DNA of 64,000 bases, from the NCBI GenBank assembly GCA_023251875.1, contig JAHEXY010000007.1, forward strand, positions 272,105 through 336,104, written 5' to 3'. A program made the position numbers and the translations under genes. Below the pieces are notes generated by a model, which had not been told where the DNA came from, made no database searches, and saw only the letters and a list, made by a program, of their open reading frames with translations. This document shows positions 34,636-42,800 of this stretch, piece by piece (the first letter of the stretch is position 1; every line of letters starts with the position of its first letter). Source of the stretch: Bacteroidota bacterium. GTDB taxonomy: Bacteria; Bacteroidota; Bacteroidia; JAHEXY01.

Positions 34636-37541
34636 TCTTCTTCGCCTCCCATACGAAATCTTAAATCGTAATTGATGATGAAATTCTTCTCTTCATTTGT
34701 AAAACCATAATGTTGCGCAAGGACTGAATCAATTTCATCAATCACTGGTTTTGATTTCAAAACTTTAAATAAAACAGTTTCAACTTGCCCTCTTGTTTTA
34801 GAATTTGTAATTGAAATTTCTTTGTTGCTATCAATATCTAAAATCAATTTATGACCAAGTGTTTTTAACTTATTCTTTATTGGGTTTTCACTCTCTGGAA
34901 AGTCAAATTTAAAACCATGCACCATATAATTTTTCAAGTTATACATATCAAAATTCAAAGAGTAATACCACCAAAACAATGAACTGTTTAACACTCCTGT
35001 AAATATTTCACTATCGTATTTCTTCAGTAAATAGAAACCAACATTGCTCAGTGACTTAGTTGGGAACTCGGTGTTAAGAAAAATTTTCCAATACCTGCCA
35101 CCTGCTGAACGAAATGAAATAAGGTTATCAGTTTTGTATGAAGAAATGTAAGTTGAAATAAGTTGATGTTTGGAAAATTTTTCAAAAATTGATTCTTCAA
35201 TTTTGTCTTTGAATTTTAAAATCCTTCCTTGTCTTTCCAAGTTTTTTTTAGAAGAAACAAATCCTGTAAGGATTGAACTAAATAATTCATTTCTCTCCTG
35301 CGCATACCAACGAATAATGCCTGTTGTATTGATAACCTTCTTCTTAGAGTTTGACAAAAGAATAATACTTAATCGTTGGTCAACTCCTTCAAATAATCCT
35401 GACGGTCTTTCATCAAAGGAAGAAATCCAGCTTGTATAGTTCCGAATCATATTTTGCAAGGGCTCCATTCTGTTGGTATTAATACTTGGCATTGGAACTA
35501 TAAAACCAACCCTCGTTAATGGAGAAAGCATCTTGAAACTTCTTTCAAAAAAATAAGCGTAAAGATTGCCGCAAGATAAAGCAGAGTAATTTTTTAGCCC
35601 TTGAATATTCTTGGTAGTGTTATATTCAACATAAGGCGGGTTGCCTATGATAATATCAAAACCACCTTTGGAAATGATGTCATTAAATTCTATGAACCAA
35701 TGAGTAGGTTTTGTTTTTACATTTATATCAATGCTGTTGTTAATCTTGACTTCTAATCTATTGATTGCATTCTTCAAAATTTTTAAATCTGTTTCCTCAA
35801 TATCTTCCTGCTGTTTACTTCTGTATTCAAGTTTCTTCTCTGAAAGATTTGTGATGTCTTTTTTTATTTGCTCAAGATTTATTTTCTCTCCTTCCTTATC
35901 AAATAATTTCATGCCGTAAGTTGCTTGCAAATCTTCCCAACTTAAACCACCAACCAAAGAATTACCTGAGTAAATATTGAAATCAATATCAGGCAATGGC
36001 TCTATTGCTTGTATATCGGGTAAGTGGGAAGCAAGTTGCAAGAACAAGCGGAGCTTGCATATTTCAGTTGCTTCTTCTACAATGTCAACACCGAAAAGAT
36101 TATTGAGAATAATTTGTTTCGTCAAATAATATTCTTCGCTGTGTTGTTCTAATGTGTTGCAAAGATTTTGCAACCATTCATCTTTTTGTTTTTTACGATG
36201 TTGTTTTAATTTGAAAACTGTTTTCTGATACACTGGCAAAAGAATATTGAGCGCAGCGAAAAGAAATGCACCCGAACCAACAGCGGGGTCAAGAACGCTG
36301 AGAGGCAATAAAATTTCTTTGTAAAGAAATTTTAGAGTGCTGTAATCATCAGTGTTCTCAATGTAGTCGGCAATTGATTGCTTGATGTCTTTATTATCAG
36401 TGATAAGCGGGTTGGGGTCTGGTGCATTGTGTCCGTTATTTCTTAGCTTATCAAAGATGAAAGGAATGATAGTGTTACGGGCAATGTAATCTGTGATGTC
36501 ATCTTTGGTGTAGTATGCGCCAAGTTCTTTCTGGTTGATGTATTTCTCAAAGATGTAACCTAACACATCAGGATTGATGTCCTTTTCATCTTTCATTGGT
36601 CGGCTATCCAAATACCATGTATAGCCGTTTAAGAACTCTAAAATTTCTTTGAGTGTGGCTGCATCAACTTCAATGTCCGGCTCAACAATATCAGGAACTA
36701 CATTTCCTTTTTCCTCTTTGTAAACTTTCAGTTTGGAATATTTTTCTTCAATGTGGTGCGGATAAAACAAACCACCATTGAGATAACGAACTGCACCGAA
36801 CTTTTGAGTGAATGCTTTTTTCTCAGCGTGCTTGTCACGCTTGGCGAAGCCAACGAAAAAAAGAGGGAGCAAAAAATCTTTGTAATAATCTTCTTCGTTC
36901 TTCTCTACCTCTGCGAACTTAGTGAGCAGAAAATTTGTGTCGCTTTGAATTACACTGTGCTTCTGTAAAAAGTAGATGAACATAATTCTGTTCAGCAACA
37001 CGGAAGCATACCAAGAAACATCAGCATCATCTTTTATTCCTGTGATTGCTGATTGCAATTTCTTGTGAATCTTTTCAAAGCGGTCAAAGAATTTTTTGGT
37101 TACTCTGTCATTGGTATCAAATGCTTTTTCAATTTTTATTTTCAGGTCAACCGTGCCTTGCGCTTCATCAACATTGAATAGCTGAATTTTCTCTTTGAAC
37201 AATCGGGTATTGCGTTCAATCTCATTGTAGGTAATGGGTTTCAATCGCTGTGCGGTTGAAACATTGTAGAGGTCGAACACTTTGCCTCCGTTGCTGATAA
37301 AGAGAAAATGAGAATTGGGAAATAACCTCTTGTGCGCCTTGATTACCTGTTTTTGAAATTCAGGGATGCGGTCTTTGCACTCTGTTACAATTACTTCAAT
37401 CCCATTTGCTGAATACTCCTTTGAGATATTGAGAATGTTTTCGCTTCCCGGAATTATAGGAACAGGTAATGCCAAACCACTGAACTCAAAGCCCAGTTTG
37501 GTAACAAATAATTCATCTAATGTTTCACGGTAATCAGACAT
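34632..37541 (-). CDS. Eco57I/PglX-like N6-adenine DNA methyltransferase
   Basis: Large DNA adenine methyltransferase, presumably marking host DNA for the coupled helicase and nuclease. The protein is 969 residues from the ATG at 37541 (MSDYRETLDELFVTKLGFEF); nine more codons to 37568 are open but less likely. The SAM-binding motif I LDPAVGSGAFLFA lies near the middle, preceded by GYIFEKYINQKELGAYYTKD as in type I/IIG HsdM-like enzymes, and motif IV is IIGNPPYVEYNT (NPPY) about 210 residues later. The C-terminal third resembles a target-recognition region (SFRSAGGRYWKIFLN, NSSLFWWYYSLNFDM). The N-terminal 110 residues include EVIVTECKDR, faintly PD-(D/E)XK-like. First gene of the cluster; a foldback structure lies upstream. 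Confidence 0.9.
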   Translation of the reverse strand: MSDYRETLDELFVTKLGFEFSGLALPVPIIPGSENILNISKEYSANGIEVIVTECKDRIPEFQKQVIKAHKRLFPNSHFLFISNGGKVFDLYNVSTAQRLKPITYNEIERNTRLFKEKIQLFNVDEAQGTVDLKIKIEKAFDTNDRVTKKFFDRFEKIHKKLQSAITGIKDDADVSWYASVLLNRIMFIYFLQKHSVIQSDTNFLLTKFAEVEKNEEDYYKDFLLPLFFVGFAKRDKHAEKKAFTQKFGAVRYLNGGLFYPHHIEEKYSKLKVYKEEKGNVVPDIVEPDIEVDAATLKEILEFLNGYTWYLDSRPMKDEKDINPDVLGYIFEKYINQKELGAYYTKDDITDYIARNTIIPFIFDKLRNNGHNAPDPNPLITDNKDIKQSIADYIENTDDYSTLKFLYKEILLPLSVLDPAVGSGAFLFAALNILLPVYQKTVFKLKQHRKKQKDEWLQNLCNTLEQHSEEYYLTKQIILNNLFGVDIVEEATEICKLRLFLQLASHLPDIQAIEPLPDIDFNIYSGNSLVGGLSWEDLQATYGMKLFDKEGEKINLEQIKKDITNLSEKKLEYRSKQQEDIEETDLKILKNAINRLEVKINNSIDINVKTKPTHWFIEFNDIISKGGFDIIIGNPPYVEYNTTKNIQGLKNYSALSCGNLYAYFFERSFKMLSPLTRVGFIVPMPSINTNRMEPLQNMIRNYTSWISSFDERPSGLFEGVDQRLSIILLSNSKKKVINTTGIIRWYAQERNELFSSILTGFVSSKKNLERQGRILKFKDKIEESIFEKFSKHQLISTYISSYKTDNLISFRSAGGRYWKIFLNTEFPTKSLSNVGFYLLKKYDSEIFTGVLNSSLFWWYYSLNFDMYNLKNYMVHGFKFDFPESENPIKNKLKTLGHKLILDIDSNKEISITNSKTRGQVETVLFKVLKSKPVIDEIDSVLAQHYGFTNEEKNFIINYDLRFRMGGEEE

Positions 37542-37576
37542 TCGCTTTTTTGTGTTTGGTAGCCACAAAAAAACCT

Positions 37577-37708
37577 GCGTGGGTCATTCAACTTACACCA
37601 GCGAGGTACTACCAATACCAACAGAGGAAATAAGAGAAAGCCCACGCATTGCGTGAGCGTTTCGGCTTTTCTCTCCTCTATTTTTGAAAAATTGGTAGTT
37701 TTCGCTGG
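37577..37708. ncRNA. Long nested foldback upstream of the methyltransferase gene
   Basis: Outer arms 37598-37616 and 37691-37708 (CCAGCGA...ACTACCAAT / ATTGGTAGT...TCGCTGG) enclose AGAGG/CCTCT (37623-37627, 37675-37679), AGAGAAAGCC/GGCTTTTCTCT (37633-37642, 37664-37674) and an apical CACGCA-T-TGCGTG hairpin (37643-37655). GCGTGGG at 37577-37583 can pair alternatively with CCCACGC at 37641-37647, so two exclusive folds are possible. This may be a 5' leader control structure or a separate small RNA; it is not a tRNA, and no reverse transcriptase is nearby for a retron. The rest of the spacer (37709-37942) shows nothing identifiable. Confidence 0.45.
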
Positions 37709-37942
37709 AAGAAATTGCTTAACGCAAATTTTTATATGTGATTAATTACTATTTTTCTATATGCTTAATTTTAAAATGGTTTACATCAAAAATAGAATTT
37801 AATTTTTGTTTGCAAAATATTAGGGAGGCTAATTGCTATTTTGGCTGCAAAGGGGTTTCTAAAATATATCGCATCAAAAGTCATTGGATATAATTAGAAA
37901 CTTGATGAATTCCCATACGAGTTATAAATATGGCGCTAACAT

Positions 37943-38899
37943 TTACAATTTTTCGATATGAATTGCAATCCGCTTTATTAATTCATCAAAATCGGGCTGC
38001 CTCTGATAATATAGAGAGGCCGTTGTTTTGTACCTTGCTGCAAAATCTGCACGCAATTCAGGAGAGGATAATATGAAAGCTTGATTTTCTTGAATAGGAA
38101 TTTCGAAATCTTCTTTGGGAAACCGCCTCTTTTTGTGTTCTAAATATTCGTTAGTGCCAATAAAAGCAAGAATTTCGGGAGATTCTAAAAGGCAGTATAT
38201 ATCGTAGTATTGACGCATAAAATTAACGGATTTACTGTTGTCAACCCCGCTTTCTTCTTGTCGAAATTTTGTGGAAATAGTTTGTAGTTTTTCAACAAAT
38301 GTGAAACCAGGATGGTAACATTTAATATCTATAGCTCTATTGTCAACAATGTTTACTTTAGATTCTTTAGCTTTATCATACGCCCAAGAACTTATTGTTA
38401 CAGCTTCATTTGGAGTCACAGTGTCAAATCCGGCTTCCAAAAGAATACCCTCCTTTAACCCTTTAACTTTATCAACTTTGTTTTGGTAATGGAGCCTAAC
38501 GCCTCCGCTACGGTAGTTTTTTTCATCATCGAAAGCCTTATCTCGAACTATTGAAATTATACCGGGTATTTTAATTTCAGTCGCTAACCAATCGTAAAAT
38601 GCTCTTCGCTTATTCGCATTATTTTTATTGGTGTTTTTAGGATTTTCATTTATGCCAAATTTTTCAAGAGGTTTGATATGAATATCGATATCTTCGGAAA
38701 ATCTGTGAATTAATTTATATCCTTTTGACAAAGAAGTACCGCCTTTTAATTCAAAATCAAATCCTTGCTTTTTTAGTCCGTACAAAACATGCATGATCCA
38801 ATAATCTTTTTCGACTAGCCCTGGTTCTATATTTTTTTCTTCCGCTAAAATTTTAATTAGAGAAATGAAGTCTTTATGATTATGTAGGTATTCAGGCAT
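37943..38899 (-). CDS. AbiEii-family nucleotidyltransferase toxin (second pair)
   Basis: 318-residue nucleotidyltransferase of the AbiEii/DUF1814 superfamily. The N-terminal EKDYWIMHVLYGLKKQGF helix is followed by the NTase core LKGGTSLSKGYKLIHRFSE then DIDIHIKP (GG/GT plus DxD, about residues 57-85), matching the active site. The C-terminal part contains DIKCYHPGFTFVEKLQTIST near 198 and DIYCLLESPEILAF near 240, as in characterised members. It differs clearly from the 28189-28974 protein, so it is not a recent duplicate. The start overlaps the antitoxin stop by eight bases. Complete by eye. It lies upstream of the foldback and methyltransferase on the same strand, but a 374-base gap separates them. 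Confidence 0.87.
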   Translation of the reverse strand: MPEYLHNHKDFISLIKILAEEKNIEPGLVEKDYWIMHVLYGLKKQGFDFELKGGTSLSKGYKLIHRFSEDIDIHIKPLEKFGINENPKNTNKNNANKRRAFYDWLATEIKIPGIISIVRDKAFDDEKNYRSGGVRLHYQNKVDKVKGLKEGILLEAGFDTVTPNEAVTISSWAYDKAKESKVNIVDNRAIDIKCYHPGFTFVEKLQTISTKFRQEESGVDNSKSVNFMRQYYDIYCLLESPEILAFIGTNEYLEHKKRRFPKEDFEIPIQENQAFILSSPELRADFAARYKTTASLYYQRQPDFDELIKRIAIHIEKL

Positions 38900-39479
38900 G
38901 TTCGGTTTTACTTATATGGGATTTAAACAATTTTTTGGTTTTAGTATTTCCATATTTCATAACAACCTGCCTAAACTTTTGATATGGCATCTGAGATGCT
39001 TTAGCAAGTAATTTATTCAATACATTATCGCAATCTTCTGCCAAAGTATCTAAATTATTGGCTAAATCCACTAACAAGAATTCTTCTGTAACTTTTACAG
39101 GAAAGTGATGTTTCAATTGAAATTCAAAATCTCTATTTCCTAATTTAAACTTTCCATGTCGTTTATGATTATAAACAATTTTTTTATTATAAAGCTGAGT
39201 TGTTCCAACACCAAGGCTATTATAGAAATTTGGAGAAACAAGAAGAAATCTATCATCTTTTAAAAAGCTGCGCACCAAAACATCTTCATCTGGCGGAACT
39301 TTTCCAAATACAGAAGTTTGAGGAACATAGTACAATCCCTGAGAGAGTTTTTCTAAAACGCCTTCTTTCAATAACTCATCAAGATGCCTATCAACGGATT
39401 TTGACCATTCAGATAATTCATTCCTTCGATAAACGCTTCCTTTCTTTAAGTGCTTTTTAAGCTCATTCAAACTTGTCAT
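38892..39479 (-). CDS. AbiEi-like winged-helix antitoxin (second pair)
   Basis: 195-residue protein with an N-terminal winged helix (about residues 3-55, LKKGSVYRRNELSEWSKSVD, KEGVLEKLSQGLYYV) and a C-terminal antitoxin domain of the AbiEi/DUF6088 kind (FLKDDRFLLVSPNFYNSLGV, NKKIVYNHKRHGKFKLGNRD, VTEEFLLVDLANNLDTLAED). It is shorter than the first pair's antitoxin. A perfect AGGAGGA Shine-Dalgarno sequence (minus strand, 39488-39494) stands eight bases before the ATG, unusual in this window and suggestive of an acquired gene. Immediately upstream is a GATAAT-AG-ATTATC palindrome (39502-39515), a likely operator. The overlap with the toxin gene couples their translation. Confidence 0.82.
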   Translation of the reverse strand: MTSLNELKKHLKKGSVYRRNELSEWSKSVDRHLDELLKEGVLEKLSQGLYYVPQTSVFGKVPPDEDVLVRSFLKDDRFLLVSPNFYNSLGVGTTQLYNKKIVYNHKRHGKFKLGNRDFEFQLKHHFPVKVTEEFLLVDLANNLDTLAEDCDNVLNKLLAKASQMPYQKFRQVVMKYGNTKTKKLFKSHISKTEHA

Positions 39480-39487
39480 GTTATTAA

Positions 39488-39515
39488 TCCTCCTATATGA
39501 AGATAATAGATTATC
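39488..39515 (-). promoter_or_regulatory. Strong ribosome binding site and operator of the second antitoxin gene
   Basis: AGGAGGA (39488-39494, minus) eight bases before the start codon, followed upstream by the palindrome GATAATAGATTATC (39502-39515). The perfect Shine-Dalgarno is exceptional for Bacteroidota genes, which mostly lack one. Confidence 0.6.
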
Positions 39516-40185
39516 AATTAATATGCAAGTATTTTAATTTAAAATTCATGCAATTATATATCATATATATTTTATTATCAAATACATACAGAGTTTTTAA
39601 TGGTTGTAAATATATTTACTATTTGAGTGATTGCTAAATATAACAAGTGATAATATTTAGAAATATTGCCGTTTATTGCATGCCAAACTATTGCACTTTT
39701 TGCTCTTCCACTATATTTTCCTCATAACATAAGCTTATGGGGGACTAATTCACATAACAAGTAAGCCTAATACTTTGCAAATACAAATTATTAGTAAGCA
39801 TATAGCCTGACTTTTTTACAAGTCTATTTTATTTGACAAATTTGTAAAGTTATTTTGTCAAAATGAGTATTCTCAATCATAAAAAACCGAATGTTATATA
39901 TAATAAAGATTGTCACTGTTTATATTAATTGCAGTTTCCCTTGATTAAATCAATTGCCAAAACCAGAAATTGTATTGGTTATTACCGATTACACCGATTA
40001 TCCTTAAAATGCGCTTATGGGGTTATTAACTAGGCGCACACACGCTGTATTTTTGTTAAGCCAAATTAATAGAATGAATATCCTTTAGACGTTTTAAACA
40101 TAAAATTTATTACACATATAAATAATTGGTATCAGGTATCATGGTGTCTTTTTCCTAAGAGATTTGATACTAGTGATACCTGATA
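39516..40185. other. AT-rich 670-base non-coding region with several inverted and direct repeats
   Basis: No credible gene. It holds TTTGACAAA (39832-39840) / TTTGTCAAA (39854-39862), a perfect 9-bp inverted repeat; a tandem ACCGATTAC/ACCGATTAT (39984-40001); and GTATCAGGTATCA (40129-40141) / TGATACCTGATAC (40174-40186), a perfect 13-bp inverted repeat whose right arm enters the primase stop codon. The repeat density next to the replication gene makes it a candidate replication or excision control region of the element. Confidence 0.5.
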
Positions 40186-42315
40186 CTAAAATGCATCTTT
40201 ACTCTCTCCATCAAAGGCCAACTCTTCTTCTATCCTTTCTTCTGCTTCAGCTTCTTCATTTTCTTTTACATTTAAAGAATACAAACCATCAATATTTTTA
40301 ATAATTTCTAATTGAAGCATTCGTTTAATATTTCTTTTAGCGGTTGCTTCGCTCTTGGCTGTTCTTTTTTTATAAAGATCAACTAATTGAGTATATTTTA
40401 AAATTTTACCTTCTTTTAATATTACCTCGGCAATATTTCTCAATGTTTGTATGTTTTCTTTTTCTTCTTTTTCTTCTTTGATATTGTTATCCGTCCCCAA
40501 TGATTCTATAGGAACAGTTTTTCCTGTAGGTGTAAAAACAAAGCTTTGTTCATCAAAAATAAGTTCAATGGCATTTTGTTTATATTCTCGTGGGCAATAG
40601 TTTCCCTTTGAAACATTAAGATATTTTTTGTTGTCTTCGCCAGACGTAAGATGAATCGCAGACCGCGTTTTTTGCACCAGCCCTCCACCACCTTGAATAT
40701 GTTGTTGTGCTGGAGCTTGTGTATAACTATTCTTATTGATGTGATGTACAAAAAGAATTAGACAATAATATTTCTTGGCAATTCTATCAAATTCTTTAAC
40801 ACAATTACGCATTTGAGTATTTGAATTTAGGTCGCTACCATTAAATACATCTCCAAACGAGTCTATAACAACTAAATCACATGGCAATTCTTGTAGTTCT
40901 TTATTTAGTTTCTCAATAATTTGGTCTTTTGTTAGTGTATCAGCAAACATAATTTTCAAATTATCTTTAGGTAATGCAGCAATGCCTTCATATTGTTTTG
41001 AAGCCAAAAACTGAGTGTTTTCCGGATCATCTTCTGTTGCAATATATAGAGCTCTCTGGTATTTGGTTATTAATTGAAAATCTAAAAATTTATCTCTTCC
41101 AATGGAAACTTGAATAGCCAATTGGCGAGCCAATTGACTTTTTCCTGTATCAGGTTTGCCTACCAAGAGTGCTGTACCATATTTTGGCAAAATGGGCTCA
41201 AGAAGATATCGGGTTTCGGGTTTGGGCCTAGTCAATAACTCTGTAATAGTAAAAATACATTGATCTTCTATTTGTTCATTGTTACAGGTAAGTAAAGAAT
41301 ATTCATGGATAGCATTTTTTATCCAGTCCTTTAAATTTTGAATTGGCTGTTTAGATTTAAAAAAATCACTAATGTCTTTACCATTTTCCATTGGAGGTAA
41401 AACAATTCTAGTGAGATTATGAATTACAGATAAGCTCTCTGACGCTTCCATTCCGGTTTTGTCATTATCATATAATACTATTATGTTTTTGAACCTTTCT
41501 TTAAGCTCTACGCATTTTTTTGTATCGAATGAAGATGTTTCACTATTTAGTGATATGGCATGATATCCATGGGAATACAAGCTAATCACATCTTTTTCGC
41601 CTCCTGTAATAAATAGCACATCTCCATTTTGCGGCAATTGCTTCAAACCAAAAATAAAATCTGATGGTTTGGAACCTAAATATTGAAACCGATACATAGT
41701 ATCAAATGGTTTATAAATTTTTGCAAAGTCCTTGTTTATATATCCAAAAATGGGATATTCTTTATGGCTTTCAATAGAGTAAGGCTTATCTCTTTTTTTG
41801 CTATATCCGGTAAATATGTCTATAGCCTCAACATTGAAATATTTCAAATGCTCAAGAGTTATACCATAATCAAGCCAATAAGAAAGTTCTCTTTCAGAAA
41901 ATTGTTTTGTTTTGCATTTTGAATGTTCATCAAAAATTATTTCTACACTATTGTTTACTCTTGTATTGTTAGTGATACTATTAGAAATCTCTATAGGATT
42001 TTCTTCCAATTTTAAATTCATATCGTTATTTATTTTTATTAATGCTTCACTAAATGGCAGATTAAACAGTTTCATTACAAAATCAAAACAAGAACCTTGT
42101 TCGCCTGCAAAATCTTTAAATCGCCACGCATTTCCATTTTCTCGGCAATTCCTTGCTTGGTAAATGTTAAATGAGGGATTGCTTTCAACGCGTAAAGGAG
42201 ATAGAATAGTTTTTTTTGCTTTCAATACCTCACCATTTGAAAATGGGGCTATGTAAAAATCAAAAATATCTTTACTATCAACTTTAGATAATATTCTTTG
42301 TTTAGTAATTGCCAT
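40186..42315 (-). CDS. Primase-helicase fusion (Toprim plus RepA/RecA-like ATPase)
   Basis: 709-residue mobile-element replication protein. Residues about 1-120 resemble a CHC2-type primase zinc-finger region without a clear Cys set (SPLRVESNPSFNIY, WRFKDFAGEQGSCFDFVM). Residues about 225-300 form a Toprim domain (VLFITGGEKDVISLYSHGYH, IIVLYDNDKTGMEAS). Residues about 370-580 form a RepA/AAA_25 ATPase with Walker A LVGKPDTGKSQLA, ALYIATEDDPENT, Walker B CDLVVIDSFGDVF, LFVHHINKNS and a TRSAIHL segment. The C-terminus is a winged helix (IAEVILKEGKILKYTQLVDL). It resembles primase-helicases of integrative elements and satellite phages and would allow autonomous replication after excision. It lies 31 bases after the HTH gene, so they are co-transcribed. 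Confidence 0.87.
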   Translation of the reverse strand: MAITKQRILSKVDSKDIFDFYIAPFSNGEVLKAKKTILSPLRVESNPSFNIYQARNCRENGNAWRFKDFAGEQGSCFDFVMKLFNLPFSEALIKINNDMNLKLEENPIEISNSITNNTRVNNSVEIIFDEHSKCKTKQFSERELSYWLDYGITLEHLKYFNVEAIDIFTGYSKKRDKPYSIESHKEYPIFGYINKDFAKIYKPFDTMYRFQYLGSKPSDFIFGLKQLPQNGDVLFITGGEKDVISLYSHGYHAISLNSETSSFDTKKCVELKERFKNIIVLYDNDKTGMEASESLSVIHNLTRIVLPPMENGKDISDFFKSKQPIQNLKDWIKNAIHEYSLLTCNNEQIEDQCIFTITELLTRPKPETRYLLEPILPKYGTALLVGKPDTGKSQLARQLAIQVSIGRDKFLDFQLITKYQRALYIATEDDPENTQFLASKQYEGIAALPKDNLKIMFADTLTKDQIIEKLNKELQELPCDLVVIDSFGDVFNGSDLNSNTQMRNCVKEFDRIAKKYYCLILFVHHINKNSYTQAPAQQHIQGGGGLVQKTRSAIHLTSGEDNKKYLNVSKGNYCPREYKQNAIELIFDEQSFVFTPTGKTVPIESLGTDNNIKEEKEEKENIQTLRNIAEVILKEGKILKYTQLVDLYKKRTAKSEATAKRNIKRMLQLEIIKNIDGLYSLNVKENEEAEAEERIEEELAFDGESKDAF

Positions 42316-42346
42316 AATGCTAATCTTTCTTAGTTCTTAGTATTCC

Positions 42347-42625
42347 TTAGATTGAGTTATTATAATGTTTATTTAGCCAGTCGTTCACATCAGAAGCTTT
42401 ATAAAAAATTTTTCCATTTATTTGAGAAAATGGGATCAATTTTCTATCCCGATAACTTTGGAGTAACCGCTTACTTATTTTTAAAGTTTTACACAAATCT
42501 TCATTAATAAGCCAACGCTCAGATAATGGGTTGTCGAGGTCTTTACTCTTCAAAAGGTCTTTTATTCCCTTTATTTCATCAATAATTTCTTTGAATACTT
42601 TTGCTTCAATTGTAATTACTTCCAT
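42347..42625 (-). CDS. Excisionase-like helix-turn-helix protein
   Basis: 92 residues. The C-terminal half is a MerR/Xis-type winged HTH (WLINEDLCKTLKISKRLLQS, YRDRKLIPFSQINGKIFYKA, DVNDWLNKHY), which is the helix-turn-helix_17 pattern found beside Bacteroidota integrases; the N-terminal 35 residues form a coiled-coil-like helix (KEIIDEIKGIKDLLKSKD). Expected to bend DNA during excision and/or control the replication genes downstream. It is upstream of the primase-helicase and separated by 175 bases of unremarkable sequence from the next gene. Confidence 0.83.
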   Translation of the reverse strand: MEVITIEAKVFKEIIDEIKGIKDLLKSKDLDNPLSERWLINEDLCKTLKISKRLLQSYRDRKLIPFSQINGKIFYKASDVNDWLNKHYNNSI

Positions 42626-42800
42626 TTTTATGCAGTTTAGAGTTAAACATTGTTTTTTGCTGAAAACAAATGTCTGGGTACATACAAATAAATTTGGGTG
42701 TAAGATGTACTATATGTTTACCGTCATTTTCACCCACTTTTTTGTGGATAAGAGGTAAGATGGAGGCAAGTAATGTCTATTTAAAAAAAACCGAAAATTC

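Noticed and set aside
37577..37708. Retron msr-msd or tRNA in the methyltransferase leader
   Set aside because: No reverse transcriptase nearby, no branching-guanosine arrangement, and no tRNA arms; kept only as an unassigned foldback.
30002..39479. Complete DISARM, BREX or Pgl system
   Set aside because: The methyltransferase and PLD-SNF2 helicase fit such systems only in part. No DrmA/DrmB/DrmC, BrxA/BrxB/BrxC, BrxL, PglZ or PglW-like protein is present in the island.
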